From positions 22,344-86,343 of the forward strand of contig JAVVHA010000007.1 of assembly GCA_032249735.1 (NCBI GenBank): a stretch of DNA of 64,000 nt. The letters are read 5' to 3'. Within the stretch, counting starts at the first letter, position 1; each line of letters opens with the position of its first letter. The notes beneath the pieces are model-generated. The model saw only the letters and a program-made list of their open reading frames with translations, was not told where the DNA came from and made no database searches. The translations under genes and the position numbers were made by a program. The stretch is from Dehalococcoidia bacterium. GTDB lineage: Bacteria > Chloroflexota > Dehalococcoidia > SM23-28-2 > HRBIN24. Below are positions 1-9,580 of this stretch, one piece after another.

Positions 1-461
1 TGGCATACATTTTGGCAAAGGAAGCACTCGATGCACTGGCGGAACTCGCGCACCCGTTCGATGTCTTCCATGGTCATGCGGTAGGTGCCGTCAGGCCCTG
101 GGGGCCCAAGGCGCAGGGGCGGGATGCGACGGGCCAGCTCATAGTTGAAAGAGACGTCGGTGACCAAGTCTTTAATGAGGGGGAAGGTCTTGAGAGGGGC
201 CACCGTGATGGGCTGGTCCTCCGGGAAGAGGGAGACGCGGGTCATGCACATGAGGCGGGGGATGCCGTTGATCTCGGCAGAGCAGGAGCCACACTTGCCA
301 GCCTTACAGTTCCAGCGGACGGCCAGGTCGGGCGCATAGCGAGCCTGGACATTCAGGACCACGTCCAGGACCACGTTGCCCTCTTCCACCTCCAGCTGGT
401 ACTCCTTGAACTCCCCGCCTTGGGGGGTGCCACGGAAGATGCGGATGGTGCGCAGGGCCAT
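1..461 (-). CDS. sdhB: Succinate dehydrogenase/fumarate reductase iron-sulfur subunit (partial)
   Basis: Electron-transfer subunit of complex II, carrying electrons from the flavoprotein to the membrane anchor. The 3' end of the gene lies beyond the window edge; 153 residues are visible from ATG 461. The N-terminal plant-type ferredoxin domain has [2Fe-2S] ligands C52, C57, C60 and C72 (NCKAGKCGSC then RLMC). The second cluster domain begins with CIECFLCQNVC (C143, C146, C149, C153) at the cut. A GAGGAGG ribosome site precedes the start, which lies 5 nt after the sdhA stop. Last visible gene of the operon anchor-sdhA-sdhB. Whether it works as dehydrogenase or fumarate reductase cannot be told from this part. 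Confidence 0.93.
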   Translation of the reverse strand, partial: MALRTIRIFRGTPQGGEFKEYQLEVEEGNVVLDVVLNVQARYAPDLAVRWNCKAGKCGSCSAEINGIPRLMCMTRVSLFPEDQPITVAPLKTFPLIKDLVTDVSFNYELARRIPPLRLGPPGPDGTYRMTMEDIERVREFRQCIECFLCQNVC

Positions 462-466
462 GGTCT

Positions 467-2263
467 TTAAGCCTCCTCGATGATGCGGCGCAGCTCTTCG
501 GGCATGGGCGGACGGGGCTCTTTGCGCAGGCGGAGCTGCCCTTCGGCGTCCCCCGCCACCACCAGATTGAAGGAGGCCTGCTCGGGGTCCTCCTTGGGGT
601 AGTCGTCGCGGGTGTGGGCGCCGCGGCTCTCCTTGCGCTCTATGGCGGAGAGAGTGATGGCCTCAGCCACTACGAGCAGCGATCCAAGGCTTATGGCCAT
701 GTGCCAGCCGGGGTTGTAGAGGAGGTCGCCTGGAGCGGAGACCCTCTTGGCCCTCTCCCTCAGCTCGCCTATCTTGTGGAGGGCCTGCCTCAGCTCCTCT
801 TCGGTGCGCACGATGCCCACCAGGTCCTGCATGGTCTCTTGCAGCTCCTGTTGGATGGCGAAGGGGTTTTCCCCCTCAGTGCGGTAGAGGGGCTCCAGGA
901 GCTCGTTGGCTATCGCCTCCACCTCATCGCCGCTGAAGGAGGGGGTCTGAGGGAGGGAGTTGGCGTAGCGGGCGGCATAGAGGCCCGCCCGCCTGCCGAA
1001 CACCAGGAGGTCAGATAGGGAATTGCCTCCCAGGCGGTTGGCGCCGTGGAGACCACAGGCCACTTCGCCGGCGGCATAGAGGCCAGGGACGCAGGTGGCG
1101 GCCGTCTCGGGATCCACGCGCACGCCACCCATCATGTAGTGCATGGTGGGGCCCACTTCCATAGGCTCCTTGGTGATGTCCACGTCGGCCAGCTTATGGA
1201 ACTGCTCGTACATGCTGGGCAGAAGAAGCCTTATCTCTTGAGGGGTGCGGCGGCTGGCGATGTCCAAGTAGACCCCTCCATGGGGGGAGCCACGGCCGGC
1301 CTTGATCTCGGCGTTGATAGCCCTGGCCACCACGTCACGGGGTAGGAGCTCTGGCGGCCGGCGGTTGTTGCGCTTGTCGTAGCGCCAACGCTCCGCCTCC
1401 TCCACGGTCTCCGCTGTCTCGGCGCGGTAGTAGTCGGGTATGTATTTGAACATGAAGCGCTCGCCTTTGTTGTTGAGGAGTATCCCCCCTTCGCCCCGGA
1501 CTCCTTCGGTGACCAGGATGCCGCGCACGCTGGGGGGCCACACCATGCCCGTGGGATGGAATTGGACGAACTCCATGTCCATGAGCTCGGCGCCGGCCCA
1601 CAGGGCCAGGGCCTGGCCATCGCCCGTATACTCCCATGAGTTGGAGGTGACCTTGTAGCACTTGCCCACTCCTCCGGTGGCCAGCACCACGGCTTTGGCA
1701 CGGAAGACCAGCAGCTCGCCGCTGTCACGACGATAGGCCAGGGCCCCCGCCACGCGCTGTCCGTCCCGCAGGATGCGCACCACGGCCGTCTCCATGAACA
1801 CGTCTATGCCCAGGCTGATGGCCTTCTGCTGGAGGGTGCGGATCATCTCCAGTCCTGTGCGGTCGCCCACGTGGGCCAGGCGGGCGTAGCGGTGGCCGCC
1901 GAAGGGGCGTTGCAGGATACGGCCATCGGGGGTGCGGTCAAAGACCGCCCCCCACTCCTCCAGCTCCAGGACGCGGTCGGGGGCCTCCTGGGCGTGGATC
2001 ATGGCCATGCGCCAGTCGTTCATCAGCTTGCCGCCGCGCATGGTGTCCCGGAAATGGACCTTCCAGTTGTCCTCAGGGTCCACGGTGCCTAAGGCGGCGG
2101 CGATGCCTCCCTCGGCCATGACGGTGTGGGCCTTGCCCAGCAGGGTCTTGCACACGATGGCCGTGCGGGCCCCCTCGTGGGCGGAAGCGATGGCGGCGCG
2201 TAGCCCAGCGCCCCCTGCCCCTACCACTAGCACGTCATACTCGTATACGCGGTAACCGGGCAC
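467..2263 (-). CDS. sdhA: Succinate dehydrogenase/fumarate reductase flavoprotein subunit
   Basis: Catalytic subunit interconverting succinate and fumarate, 598 aa, the usual length. Seen: an N-terminal FAD Rossmann motif (VVGAGGAGLRAA, residues 13-24), the AHTVMAEGGI segment whose His46 is the expected covalent FAD attachment site, and the C-terminal HGANRLGGNSL motif of the active-site and capping region. It starts with GTG behind AGGGGGTGA, 12 nt after the stop of the upstream anchor gene. Cytoplasmic face of the membrane complex. Direction of the reaction in vivo is not shown by sequence; the anchor type resembles mycobacterial Sdh1 (family knowledge). Confidence 0.97.
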   Translation of the reverse strand: MPGYRVYEYDVLVVGAGGAGLRAAIASAHEGARTAIVCKTLLGKAHTVMAEGGIAAALGTVDPEDNWKVHFRDTMRGGKLMNDWRMAMIHAQEAPDRVLELEEWGAVFDRTPDGRILQRPFGGHRYARLAHVGDRTGLEMIRTLQQKAISLGIDVFMETAVVRILRDGQRVAGALAYRRDSGELLVFRAKAVVLATGGVGKCYKVTSNSWEYTGDGQALALWAGAELMDMEFVQFHPTGMVWPPSVRGILVTEGVRGEGGILLNNKGERFMFKYIPDYYRAETAETVEEAERWRYDKRNNRRPPELLPRDVVARAINAEIKAGRGSPHGGVYLDIASRRTPQEIRLLLPSMYEQFHKLADVDITKEPMEVGPTMHYMMGGVRVDPETAATCVPGLYAAGEVACGLHGANRLGGNSLSDLLVFGRRAGLYAARYANSLPQTPSFSGDEVEAIANELLEPLYRTEGENPFAIQQELQETMQDLVGIVRTEEELRQALHKIGELRERAKRVSAPGDLLYNPGWHMAISLGSLLVVAEAITLSAIERKESRGAHTRDDYPKEDPEQASFNLVVAGDAEGQLRLRKEPRPPMPEELRRIIEEA

Positions 2264-2275
2264 GCCTTCACCCCC

Positions 2276-3076
2276 TCACAGACTCCTCCAAGTGTTGGGA
2301 TCGGTAATGGTGCCGTTGGCCACCAGCCGGATGTAGATGTCGGCAGCGGCCACGCTCATAAGGCTGAGCCACGCCCAGAGGGGGTGTCGCAGGTTGAGGC
2401 GGGAGACCACGTCCCACCCCCTCTTGCGCAGGCGGTGCCAACGGGAACATGAGAAGCAGTCGATGCCTCCGCCCACCAGGTGTCGCAGGGCATGACAGGA
2501 GAAGAGATAGAGGGAGAGAAGGGCGGAGTCCACCGTCAGGATAATAGACCCCAGACCCACGCCCCAGCCCTCATCGGGGTGGTGAAAGCTGCGGATGGCG
2601 TTGGCCCACTGGAACCAGACCAGCACCAGAGCCACGTACATGAAGTAGCGGTGGAGGTTCTGCACAATGAGGGGGAAGCGGGACTCGCCCCGATAGCGGG
2701 GCAGGGCATCGCCCACAGCGCAGGCAGGCGGGCTAAAGGCCAGCGCCCGGTAGTATGCCTTGCGGAAGTAATAGCAAGTGAGGCGGAAACCCGCAGGCCC
2801 CCACAGGATGACGAAGGCTGGGGAGAGGAACCAGGGGCCGAAGGGCCCGTCCAGCTTGTCCTCCAGGAGCATGAAAGGCCCTGGCTCGAACACGGGCGAG
2901 TAATAGGGGCCGATGTGGAAGGCCCACTGGTCTAGGAAGGCGGAGACGGCCAGGTAGCCAAAGAGCCCTACCAAACCGGCCATAAATATCAAGGTCTCCA
3001 GCCACCATGGGTCTATGCGCAGAGTGGCGGCGAATCCTAAGCGGTGGGGGAGAGACACAGCCTGACGTTGTGCCAT
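2276..3076 (-). CDS. sdhC: Succinate dehydrogenase membrane anchor, mycobacterial Sdh1-like
   Basis: Single-gene membrane anchor of complex II, 266 aa, with about five hydrophobic segments (roughly residues 28-48, 83-103, 142-160, 175-196, 232-250). It is first in the operon, directly before sdhA. Notable is a Cys/His cluster at the end of one helix: C194-H195, H199, C207, C210 and H214 in SCHALRHLVGGGIDCFSC plus SRWH. Mycobacterial Sdh1 anchors of this size have been described with a membrane-embedded Rieske-type [2Fe-2S] centre (from memory), so these residues could be ligands; that is inference. H142, H165 and H166 are other candidate cofactor or quinone-site residues. ATG 3076 follows a GAGGTGA site. 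Alternative: an ordinary haem-b anchor. Confidence 0.8.
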   Translation of the reverse strand: MAQRQAVSLPHRLGFAATLRIDPWWLETLIFMAGLVGLFGYLAVSAFLDQWAFHIGPYYSPVFEPGPFMLLEDKLDGPFGPWFLSPAFVILWGPAGFRLTCYYFRKAYYRALAFSPPACAVGDALPRYRGESRFPLIVQNLHRYFMYVALVLVWFQWANAIRSFHHPDEGWGVGLGSIILTVDSALLSLYLFSCHALRHLVGGGIDCFSCSRWHRLRKRGWDVVSRLNLRHPLWAWLSLMSVAAADIYIRLVANGTITDPNTWRSL

Positions 3077-3117
3077 CGTTCACCTCGCACAGCGGAGTCT
3101 GTACGGCGCTCAAAAGC

Positions 3118-3146
3118 ATTCTAGCAGGGGGGTATATTTCATTCAA
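3118..3146 (-). promoter_or_regulatory. Sigma70-type promoter of the sdh operon
   Basis: On the minus strand TTGAAT (3146-3141) and TAGAAT (3123-3118) are separated by exactly 17 bp. This puts a start near 3111 and a leader of about 35 nt before the anchor gene ATG at 3076. The -35 overlaps the stop of the upstream Nudix gene, so the sdh operon can be transcribed independently of the nadK run. Confidence 0.6.
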
Positions 3147-3691
3147 GGCGAGTTGAGGGTGGCAGCCGCCCATAAGAGGCCGATGATGGTCTTGCCGTCC
3201 TCCAGTTGGCCGGAGGTGGCCATGGCGATGGCCTCCCGCAGGGAGAGCCAAACGGGATGGGTGGCCTCGTCCAGGTCGGGCTTGCTCTGGCCTGGCGTTA
3301 GATCGCGGGCCAGGAATATGTGGATGTATTCCGTGCAATATCCCGGGGAGACGTAGAACCCGCCCAGGCGGCGCAAGAGGCGGGCCTGGAAGCCTGTTTC
3401 CTCCTCGAGCTCGCGGCGGGCCGCCTCCTCTGGCGTCTCCCCAGGGTCGAGGCCGCCAGCGGGGATCTCCAGGGTGTGACGGCCCAAGGCCAGCCGGAAC
3501 TGGCGCACCATGAGCACCCTTCCCTCCTCGTCGATGGGCACCACGGCTGCCACCTGGCCATGCTCCACGATCTCACGGTGAGCGGTGTGGCCCTTGGGCA
3601 GGCCGACTATGTCCAGGCGTAGGTTGATGATGCGCCCTCGGTATAGGTAGGAGCTCTCCAGGACTTGCTCTGGCTGGTCATTGTAGGCCAT
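3143..3691 (-). CDS. Nudix hydrolase, ADP-ribose pyrophosphatase type
   Basis: Probably hydrolyses ADP-ribose or a related nucleoside diphosphate sugar to AMP plus sugar phosphate. The 182-aa protein has a perfect Nudix box at residues 79-101 (G-x5-E-x7-REL-x-EETG, starting GGLDPGETPEEAARREL), preceded by the ADP-ribose pyrophosphatase-like IPAGGLDPGE segment. ATG 3691 is chosen because it has a GGGAGG site and lies 11 nt before the nadK stop, giving a 14-bp overlap; a longer reading frame has no homology-like sequence. Sitting after nadK it may handle NAD breakdown products (inference). Exact substrate unknown. Confidence 0.88.
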   Translation of the reverse strand: MAYNDQPEQVLESSYLYRGRIINLRLDIVGLPKGHTAHREIVEHGQVAAVVPIDEEGRVLMVRQFRLALGRHTLEIPAGGLDPGETPEEAARRELEEETGFQARLLRRLGGFYVSPGYCTEYIHIFLARDLTPGQSKPDLDEATHPVWLSLREAIAMATSGQLEDGKTIIGLLWAAATLNSP

Positions 3692-4559
3692 GTTCAGCCT
3701 CCCATAGAGTTGTGGGCCCCTCGCCTTGCTGAGGCACAGGGTCTCCCAGCGTCCAGCCCAGGCGGCGAGCAAGGACGAGGTAATCCCGCCAAGGGGGACT
3801 CAGGCGGAGGAAGGGGACGGCATAAGGGCTTATGCGCACCTCCAGCCATTCCCCTGGTGTCAGGGGCTCCTCCTGCTGGCCATCGATGCTATAGTAGGCA
3901 CCTTGCTCGCCGCGGACGGTGAGGCGGGCGTAGGTGTTGGGGGGGAGGATCAGGGAGCGGGAGAGGGCCATGTGAGGGGCCACAGGGGTGAGTACCAAGT
4001 CGCGGGACTGGGCTGGTAAGACGGGCCCGCCAGCGGAGAGGGAATAGGCGGTGCTGCCTGTGGCCGTGGCCACGATGACGGCGTCAGCGCGGAACAGGGC
4101 TACCACCTGACCATCCAGGGCCACCTCCACGTATATGGGGCGCCCCATGGTGGCCCTCCCCACCACCACGTCGTTTAGGCCATAGGCGGTGGGGCGGGTA
4201 GGGGTCTGGGCCTGGAGGAGCCACCGGTCCTCCAGCCGCCCCTCACCTTTCAGGGCCTGCTCCAAGCGACGTGGCGCCTCCTCTGCCTCCACCTCCGCTA
4301 GGAAGGCAAGGCGCCCCATGCCCACCCCCACCATAGGTATGCGGTGGGGGACCATGGCCCGGGCGGCCCACAACATGGTGCCATCCCCCCCTATGCACAC
4401 CAACAGGTCGGTGCCGGGGATGAGGCGGGAGGCGGCGTCATCCCACGCGGTGGCCAGCCACACCTCCTCCACCTTCCCCTGCAGGAACTCCTGCAGTCGA
4501 CGGCCCAGCTCGTGGGCTGCCTGCCAGCGGGGATGCACACAGATGCCTACTCGGCGCAC
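3678..4559 (-). CDS. nadK: NAD kinase
   Basis: Phosphorylates NAD to NADP in the cytosol using ATP or polyphosphate. The 293-aa protein shows the diagnostic GGDGT motif at residues 57-61, an LND segment, and the glycine-rich ATATGSTAYSLSAGGPVL nucleotide-binding motif. One deviation: the segment usually GVNLGRLGFL is GVGMGRLAFL here, so the Asn is lost; it probably still folds normally. GTG start, 2 nt after the tlyA stop, with GGAGG overlapping the end of tlyA. Middle gene of the coupled run tlyA-nadK-Nudix. Confidence 0.95.
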   Translation of the reverse strand: MRRVGICVHPRWQAAHELGRRLQEFLQGKVEEVWLATAWDDAASRLIPGTDLLVCIGGDGTMLWAARAMVPHRIPMVGVGMGRLAFLAEVEAEEAPRRLEQALKGEGRLEDRWLLQAQTPTRPTAYGLNDVVVGRATMGRPIYVEVALDGQVVALFRADAVIVATATGSTAYSLSAGGPVLPAQSRDLVLTPVAPHMALSRSLILPPNTYARLTVRGEQGAYYSIDGQQEEPLTPGEWLEVRISPYAVPFLRLSPPWRDYLVLARRLGWTLGDPVPQQGEGPTTLWEAEHGLQ

Positions 4560-4561
4560 CG

Positions 4562-5284
4562 CTACCTCCGCAGGAGGAAAAAGAACTCCAGGTTGCCCTC
4601 AGCCCCGGGGATGGGTGAACGGACAGGGCCCCACACCCGGTATCCCTGGCCTGTGGCCCAGGCGGCGAACCTCCCCACGATGGTGGCGTGGAGCTGGGGG
4701 TCCCTTATGACGCCTCCTTTGGGCACCTCGCGTCGCTGGGCCTCGAACTGGGGCTTGAGGAGGGCCACCACCGGAGCGCCAGGGCGCACCAACTCCATCA
4801 CTGCTGGCAAGACCTTGGTGAGGGATATGAAGGATACGTCCACGGTGGCCAGGTCGATGGGCTCAGGGAGGGCGGTCAGGTAGCGGGCGTTGACCCCTTC
4901 CATGACCACCACGCGGGGGTCTTGGCGCAGCCGGTAGTGGAGCTGGCCCCGGCCCACATCGATGGCGTAGACCTTGCTGGCGCCGTGTTGGAGGAGGCAG
5001 TCGGTGAAGCCGCCGGTGCCGGCGCCGATGTCGGCGCATACCAGGCCATGGACATCCAGGGAGAAGGCCTTGAGGGCGTGCTCCAGCTTCTCGCCTCCGC
5101 GGCTCACGTAGCGGCTGGGGGGCAAAAGGGATATAGGGACATCGGTGTCCACCAGGGTGCCAGGCTTGAGGACAGGGGTCTCCCCCACCATCACCTGGCC
5201 GGCCATGATGTGGGCGCGGGCCTTTTCCCGGCTTTCCGCCAGCCCACGCTCCACCAGGAGCACGTCCAATGGCTTACGGGCCAT
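4562..5284 (-). CDS. tlyA: TlyA family rRNA 2'-O-methyltransferase
   Basis: 240-aa protein of the TlyA/hemolysin-A family. An N-terminal S4 RNA-binding domain (about residues 3-60, including DVLLVERGLAESREKAR) is joined to an FtsJ/RrmJ-type SAM methyltransferase domain with the motif I segment ADIGAGTGGFTDCLL. Characterised family members 2'-O-methylate ribose in 16S and 23S rRNA; the older hemolysin label is historical. ATG 5284 lies 41 nt after the clpX stop and 2 nt separate its stop from nadK, the neighbour order often seen for tlyA. Likely cotranscribed with clpX upstream. Confidence 0.9.
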   Translation of the reverse strand: MARKPLDVLLVERGLAESREKARAHIMAGQVMVGETPVLKPGTLVDTDVPISLLPPSRYVSRGGEKLEHALKAFSLDVHGLVCADIGAGTGGFTDCLLQHGASKVYAIDVGRGQLHYRLRQDPRVVVMEGVNARYLTALPEPIDLATVDVSFISLTKVLPAVMELVRPGAPVVALLKPQFEAQRREVPKGGVIRDPQLHATIVGRFAAWATGQGYRVWGPVRSPIPGAEGNLEFFFLLRR

Positions 5285-5325
5285 AGGCGCTTAAAGAATA
5301 GGCCTCAGAAGGCGAAGGTTCAAGT

Positions 5326-6624
5326 TCAGGCCGTCTCGCTGCGCTGGGCTGTCCACAGGTCCAAGACCTGGCCGTTGCGTCCGATGAGGATGGGGTGGCG
5401 GCGGCCCCGGATAACCTCGGCGTCCACGATGCACTTGGCCACGTCCCTGCGGGACGGCACCTCGTACATGACATCCAGCATGCAGTTCTCCAGCACGGTG
5501 CGCAGGCCGCGAGCGCCCGTCTTAAGGCGCAGGGCCTCCTCAGCGGCCGCCTCTAGGGCATCGGGGGTGAACACCAGCTCCACCCCGTCCAGGGCCATGA
5601 TCTGTTGGTACTGCTTGATGAGGGCGTTCTTGGGCTCGGTGAGGACGCGGACCAGCGCCTCTTTGTCCAGGGAGTGGAGAGGGACAATGACGGGGAGCCT
5701 GCCCACGAACTCCGGTATAAGCCCAAACTGCAGGAGGTCGTCAGGGGTCACGTGACGGAGGAGCTCGTCCTTGACCTTAACGATGTCCCCCTCTTCTCGC
5801 TGGGCCTTGAAGCCGATGCTGCGCCGCCCCTTGCCCAGGCGACGATCGATGATCTGGTCCAACCCCTCGAAGGCGCCCCCGCAGATAAAGAGGATGTTAT
5901 GAGTGCGTATCTGGATGAACTCCTGATGGGGGTGCTTACGCCCCCCCTGTGGGGGCACGTTGGCCACGCACCCCTCTATGATCTTCAGGAGGGCCTGCTG
6001 GACTCCCTCCCCAGACACGTCCCTGGTGATGGAGGGGTTATCGCCCGATTTGCGGGCGATCTTGTCGATCTCGTCGATATAGACGATGCCCTTCTCGGCG
6101 CGGGTGATGTCGTAATCGGCGGCCTGGATGAGGTGGAGGAGGATGTTCTCCACGTCCTCCCCCACGTAGCCGGCCTCCGTCAGGGAGGTGGCGTCGGCGA
6201 TGGTGAAGGGGACGTCCAGTATCTTGGCCAGGGTACGGGCCAAGAGGGTCTTGCCGCAGCCGGTGGGGCCGATAAGGAGGATGTTGCTCTTCTCCAGCTC
6301 CACGTCCGCCAGTTGGCGCCCGGCAGCGATGCGCTTGTAATGGTTATAGACGGCCACCGAGAGCACCTTCTTGGCCAGCTCCTGCCCCACCACGTATTGG
6401 CTGAGCTGCTGGTAGATGGCCTTGGGTGGGGGGATGCGGTGGGGGGAAGGCTGGTGGCGGCGGGCGGCGGCCATGTCCTCCTGAATGACCTCGTAGCAGA
6501 CCTGGACGCAGCCGTTGCAGATATAAACCCCCTGGGGCCCAGCGATGAGGCGCTGCACCTCCCCTTGCCCCTTGCCGCAGAAAGAGCACCGGTAGATGGG
6601 CGGCCGCCCTCCCCGCTGGCTCAC
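5326..6624 (-). CDS. clpX: ATP-dependent Clp protease ATP-binding subunit ClpX
   Basis: AAA+ unfoldase that feeds proteins to ClpP. 432 aa, family-typical. N-terminal C4 zinc-binding domain with C13, C16, C36, C39 (YRCSFCGKG and YICNGC), Walker A GPTGCGKT at 119-126, Walker [12 protein letters not shown], and an arginine-rich sensor region near the end ([10 protein letters not shown]). The GTG start at 6624 lies 2 nt after the clpP stop. Order tig-clpP-clpX is the classic bacterial arrangement and supports a joint protein-folding and degradation operon. Confidence 0.97.
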   Translation of the reverse strand: MSQRGGRPPIYRCSFCGKGQGEVQRLIAGPQGVYICNGCVQVCYEVIQEDMAAARRHQPSPHRIPPPKAIYQQLSQYVVGQELAKKVLSVAVYNHYKRIAAGRQLADVELEKSNILLIGPTGCGKTLLARTLAKILDVPFTIADATSLTEAGYVGEDVENILLHLIQAADYDITRAEKGIVYIDEIDKIARKSGDNPSITRDVSGEGVQQALLKIIEGCVANVPPQGGRKHPHQEFIQIRTHNILFICGGAFEGLDQIIDRRLGKGRRSIGFKAQREEGDIVKVKDELLRHVTPDDLLQFGLIPEFVGRLPVIVPLHSLDKEALVRVLTEPKNALIKQYQQIMALDGVELVFTPDALEAAAEEALRLKTGARGLRTVLENCMLDVMYEVPSRRDVAKCIVDAEVIRGRRHPILIGRNGQVLDLWTAQRSETA

Positions 6625-6626
6625 GG

Positions 6627-7268
6627 CTAACTCTTGCCTCCCCCGGAGGCCTCCACGGGCACCTTAGGGCTAACCAGCACCTCGTCGATGATGCCGTACT
6701 CCTTGGCTTGATAGGCGTCCATGAAGAACTCCCGGTCGGTGTCGTGGGCGATCTTCTCGATGGGCTGGCCGGTGTGGTAGGCCAGGATACGGCGGATGAG
6801 CTCGTTGCGGCGGATGACCTCTTTAGCGATGACCTCCACATCGGCCGCCCGGCCAGTGGCGCCGCCGTGGGCCTGGTGCATGTGGATGGTGGAATGGGGC
6901 AGGGCGTAGCGCTTGCCTTTAGCTCCTGCCGCCAGCAACACGGTGGCCATGCTGGCGCACTCCCCCACACAGATGGTGCTCACATCGCACTTCACCAGCT
7001 GCATCGTGTCGTAAATGGCTAGGCCGGAGCTGATGACGCCACCAGGGGAGTTGATGTACAGGTAAATGTCCTTATCCGGGTCTTCCCGCTCTAGGTACAG
7101 GAGCTGGCAGATGATGAGGTTGGCTATCTGGTCATCGATGGGCCAGCCCAGGAACACGATGCGCTCCTTGAGGAGGAGGGAGAAGATGTCGAAGGCCCTC
7201 TCCCCCCGGGGGCCTTGTTCGATGACGTAAGGTATGATGGCTCTGGGCACCTCTAGCTTGGGCTTCAT
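6627..7268 (-). CDS. clpP: ATP-dependent Clp protease proteolytic subunit
   Basis: Self-compartmentalised serine protease partner of ClpX. 213 aa from ATG 7268, chosen because it has AAGGAGGAG upstream and overlaps the tig stop as ATGA; the longer upstream frame is shadow sequence inside tig. Catalytic triad readable as Ser106 (GECASMA), His131 (HMHQAHGG) and Asp176 (AHDTDREF). The INSPGG oxyanion-side motif is present at 72-77. The Ser context CASMA differs slightly from the common AASMG. Second gene of tig-clpP-clpX. Confidence 0.97.
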   Translation of the reverse strand: MKPKLEVPRAIIPYVIEQGPRGERAFDIFSLLLKERIVFLGWPIDDQIANLIICQLLYLEREDPDKDIYLYINSPGGVISSGLAIYDTMQLVKCDVSTICVGECASMATVLLAAGAKGKRYALPHSTIHMHQAHGGATGRAADVEVIAKEVIRRNELIRRILAYHTGQPIEKIAHDTDREFFMDAYQAKEYGIIDEVLVSPKVPVEASGGGKS

Positions 7269-8563
7269 GTTCCTTCTCCTCCTTCCGGTTGGGCCTTGCC
7301 ACTGACGATCTCCATTAGGCGGTCGATGGTCTTGCGGGTGAGGAGGGAGCGGCGCACCGATTCCATGCCCCGTGGGGTCTGGAGGATGGGCCTTAGCTGG
7401 GCGCCATGAGGGCCGGCGGTGAGTCGCTCTATCTCTGCTGCCACCTCCTCGGTGGTTACCTGTATATTCTCCAGCTCTGCCAGGCGGGAGAGGGCCAAGG
7501 AGCGGCAAAGTCGCCTTCTTGCCCTCTCCTCCAGCTCCTGACGCCGCTGGGCAGGGGAGCGGCGCATCTCTTGGATGTAGCGGTCCACATCTCTCCCAAG
7601 GGCCCTGGCCTCTTCCTCCAAGAGGCGCTCTATCTCCTCCTCCAGCAGCACAGGGGGGAACCGCAAAACGGGGGCCGATTCCACCAGCAGGTCCACTGCC
7701 TGCTCGCGGCGGCGACGAGAGGCCTCCTCCTCCTTTTGCTGGCGGATGTCCTCCTCCAGACGACGGCGCAGGGCCTCCAGGGTGGGGAAGCCCTCCCCGA
7801 CCTGGCGCGCGAAGTCGTCGTCCAGGGGCGGCAGCTCCTCCTCCTTCACCTCGTGGATGCGGACAGTGAAGGACGCCTGGCGTCCTGCAATCGACCTCCT
7901 TGGCCAGTCCTGGGGTATGGTCAGCGTGAAGGTCCGCTCCTCTCCTTTGCGGAGGCCAATGATGTGATGGGCCAGCCCAGGCACCAGAAGCTCATGCCCC
8001 TCCCGCAGCTGCACCTCTATGTCCTCCTCTGTCAGGACGGGGCGTCCGTCCACAAGGCCCCGCACATCCAACCGGACGATATCCCCCCAGCGAGCAGGGA
8101 GGTCCACTGGCTGGCGAAGGGCATAACGGTGGCGTAGCTCTTGCAGGGCGGCCTCCACCTCCGCCGGGTCTACCGTCACCTCCTCCTGAGGCAGGCGCAG
8201 ACTAAGGTAGTCGCCCAAGTCCACCTGGGGGGTCAGGGGGACAGTGGCCTGGATAATGGGCGGCTCCTCCTGGACTACCTCCACCAGAGGTCGGTCGTAG
8301 GGCTCGATGCCCTGTTCCCGTAGGGCCTCCTGCACCACCTCGGGCACCAATATGTCCAGGGCCTCGTGTAGTAGGCGGTGACGCCCCAGGTACCGTTCCA
8401 GCATGGGCCTTGGTGCCTTGCCGCGCCGAAAGCCTGGCACCTCTGTCCGCTTCACCAGCCGGTGATAGGCCTTTTGCAAGTAATGCTCCAGGCGTTGCTC
8501 ATCCACTTCGATGCGGACTATGGCCTGGCAGTCCTCGGTATGTTGCGCGGTGACCTTCAGCAT
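7265..8563 (-). CDS. tig: Trigger factor chaperone/peptidyl-prolyl isomerase
   Basis: Ribosome-associated chaperone acting on nascent chains at the tunnel exit. 432 aa with the ribosome-docking signature GFRRGKAP at residues 44-51, a central FKBP-type isomerase domain (about 150-240) and a charged, helical C-terminal substrate cradle. ATG 8563 is chosen because MLKVTAQ matches where trigger factors begin; the in-frame ATG 60 nt further up would precede the promoter. The ribosome site is weak, consistent with a short leader. First gene of the tig-clpP-clpX run. Confidence 0.95.
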   Translation of the reverse strand: MLKVTAQHTEDCQAIVRIEVDEQRLEHYLQKAYHRLVKRTEVPGFRRGKAPRPMLERYLGRHRLLHEALDILVPEVVQEALREQGIEPYDRPLVEVVQEEPPIIQATVPLTPQVDLGDYLSLRLPQEEVTVDPAEVEAALQELRHRYALRQPVDLPARWGDIVRLDVRGLVDGRPVLTEEDIEVQLREGHELLVPGLAHHIIGLRKGEERTFTLTIPQDWPRRSIAGRQASFTVRIHEVKEEELPPLDDDFARQVGEGFPTLEALRRRLEEDIRQQKEEEASRRRREQAVDLLVESAPVLRFPPVLLEEEIERLLEEEARALGRDVDRYIQEMRRSPAQRRQELEERARRRLCRSLALSRLAELENIQVTTEEVAAEIERLTAGPHGAQLRPILQTPRGMESVRRSLLTRKTIDRLMEIVSGKAQPEGGEGT

Positions 8564-8593
8564 GTGTCCAGTGCGATGGAGGCTCCGTAGCCA

Positions 8594-8602
8594 ATTATAC
8601 CA
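8594..8602 (-). promoter_or_regulatory. Extended -10 promoter for tig-clpP-clpX
   Basis: Minus strand reads TGGTATAAT: a perfect TATAAT (8599-8594) with an upstream TGn extension. The predicted start is near 8586, about 23 nt before the tig ATG. No good -35 is seen at 17 bp spacing, as is common for extended -10 promoters. It separates the tig operon from the permease operon ending at 8642. Confidence 0.5.
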
Positions 8603-8641
8603 GGGCGTGGGATGGCACGCCACGATGTAGGTGGCGCACCC

Positions 8642-9580
8642 TCAGCGCCGACGAGGGGACAGCACATCATTCAGGGCGTCTCCCAGGAAGCTGAAGGCCA
8701 TCAGCAGGCCCCCCACCACTGCTGCCGGGGCGAAGATGAGGTTGGGATGAGCCAGCATGTTGCGCGGTCCGGCAGCCTCGAAGATCATGCTGCCGAAGCT
8801 GGGGTGAGGGGGCTGGATGCCTATGCCCAGGAAGGAGAGGACCACCTCCGCCCCCGCTGCCGTGCCCAAGAGCTGGGTGGCAGCCACCACCATGAGGTGG
8901 GAGACGTTGGGCAAGAGGTGGCGGAGGATGATGTGGAGGGAAGACGCCCCCAGAGCCCGCGCCGCCAGGACGTAGTCGCTCTCCCGCAGAGCCAAGACCT
9001 GGGAGCGCACGATGCGTGCCATCCCCACCCACCCGAAGAGGGAGAGGGCGGCGAAGACCAGGATATAATCGGGTGCACCCGACTCCACAATGCCCCCAAG
9101 CCCAGTCCAACGCTCCACATCGCGAAAGAAGTCCGTCACCCGCGGACGCACGGTGGCCGTGATGATGAGGAGTAAAAGGATATCGGGCAGTGAGAAGAGG
9201 ATGTCACCCAGCCGCATGATGATGTTGTCCACCCGTCCCCCCAAATAGCCGGCCAACAGGCCTAGCCCCGTCCCCCAGACGAGGCCTCCCAATACCAGGG
9301 CGGAAGCGCTGACGATGACGGTGGTCTGGGCCGACCACATGAGGCGGCTGAGGACGTCCCGGCCCAGACGGTCGGTGCCCAAGGGGTGCTCCAGGCTGGG
9401 CCCGGCGAAGGTGTTCCCTAGGTCGATCTCGCGGAAGCTGTGGGGTGCTATCCATGGCGCCAAGAGCCCCGCTCCATATATAAGGAGGATGATGGCCAGG
9501 GAGGCCACCGCTAGCCGGCGGCGCAAGAGCCGGCGCCAGGTTCCTGGGGTCGGCACCATACCTTCCTGGGCCATAGTCAC
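8642..9580 (-). CDS. ABC transporter permease, DppC/OppC type
   Basis: Inner-membrane permease of a peptide or nickel-class (binding-protein family 5) importer. 312 aa, about six transmembrane segments, an N-terminal OppC-like first helix (LAVASLAIILLIYGAGLLAP) and the cytoplasmic EAA loop ARALGASSLHIILRHLLPN that docks on the ATPase. GTG 9580 overlaps the stop of the upstream permease as GTGA; ATG 9574 is an equally good start. Third of three importer genes. No DppD/DppF ATPase follows, so the motor must be encoded elsewhere. Substrate unknown. Confidence 0.92.
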   Translation of the reverse strand: MTMAQEGMVPTPGTWRRLLRRRLAVASLAIILLIYGAGLLAPWIAPHSFREIDLGNTFAGPSLEHPLGTDRLGRDVLSRLMWSAQTTVIVSASALVLGGLVWGTGLGLLAGYLGGRVDNIIMRLGDILFSLPDILLLLIITATVRPRVTDFFRDVERWTGLGGIVESGAPDYILVFAALSLFGWVGMARIVRSQVLALRESDYVLAARALGASSLHIILRHLLPNVSHLMVVAATQLLGTAAGAEVVLSFLGIGIQPPHPSFGSMIFEAAGPRNMLAHPNLIFAPAAVVGGLLMAFSFLGDALNDVLSPRRR

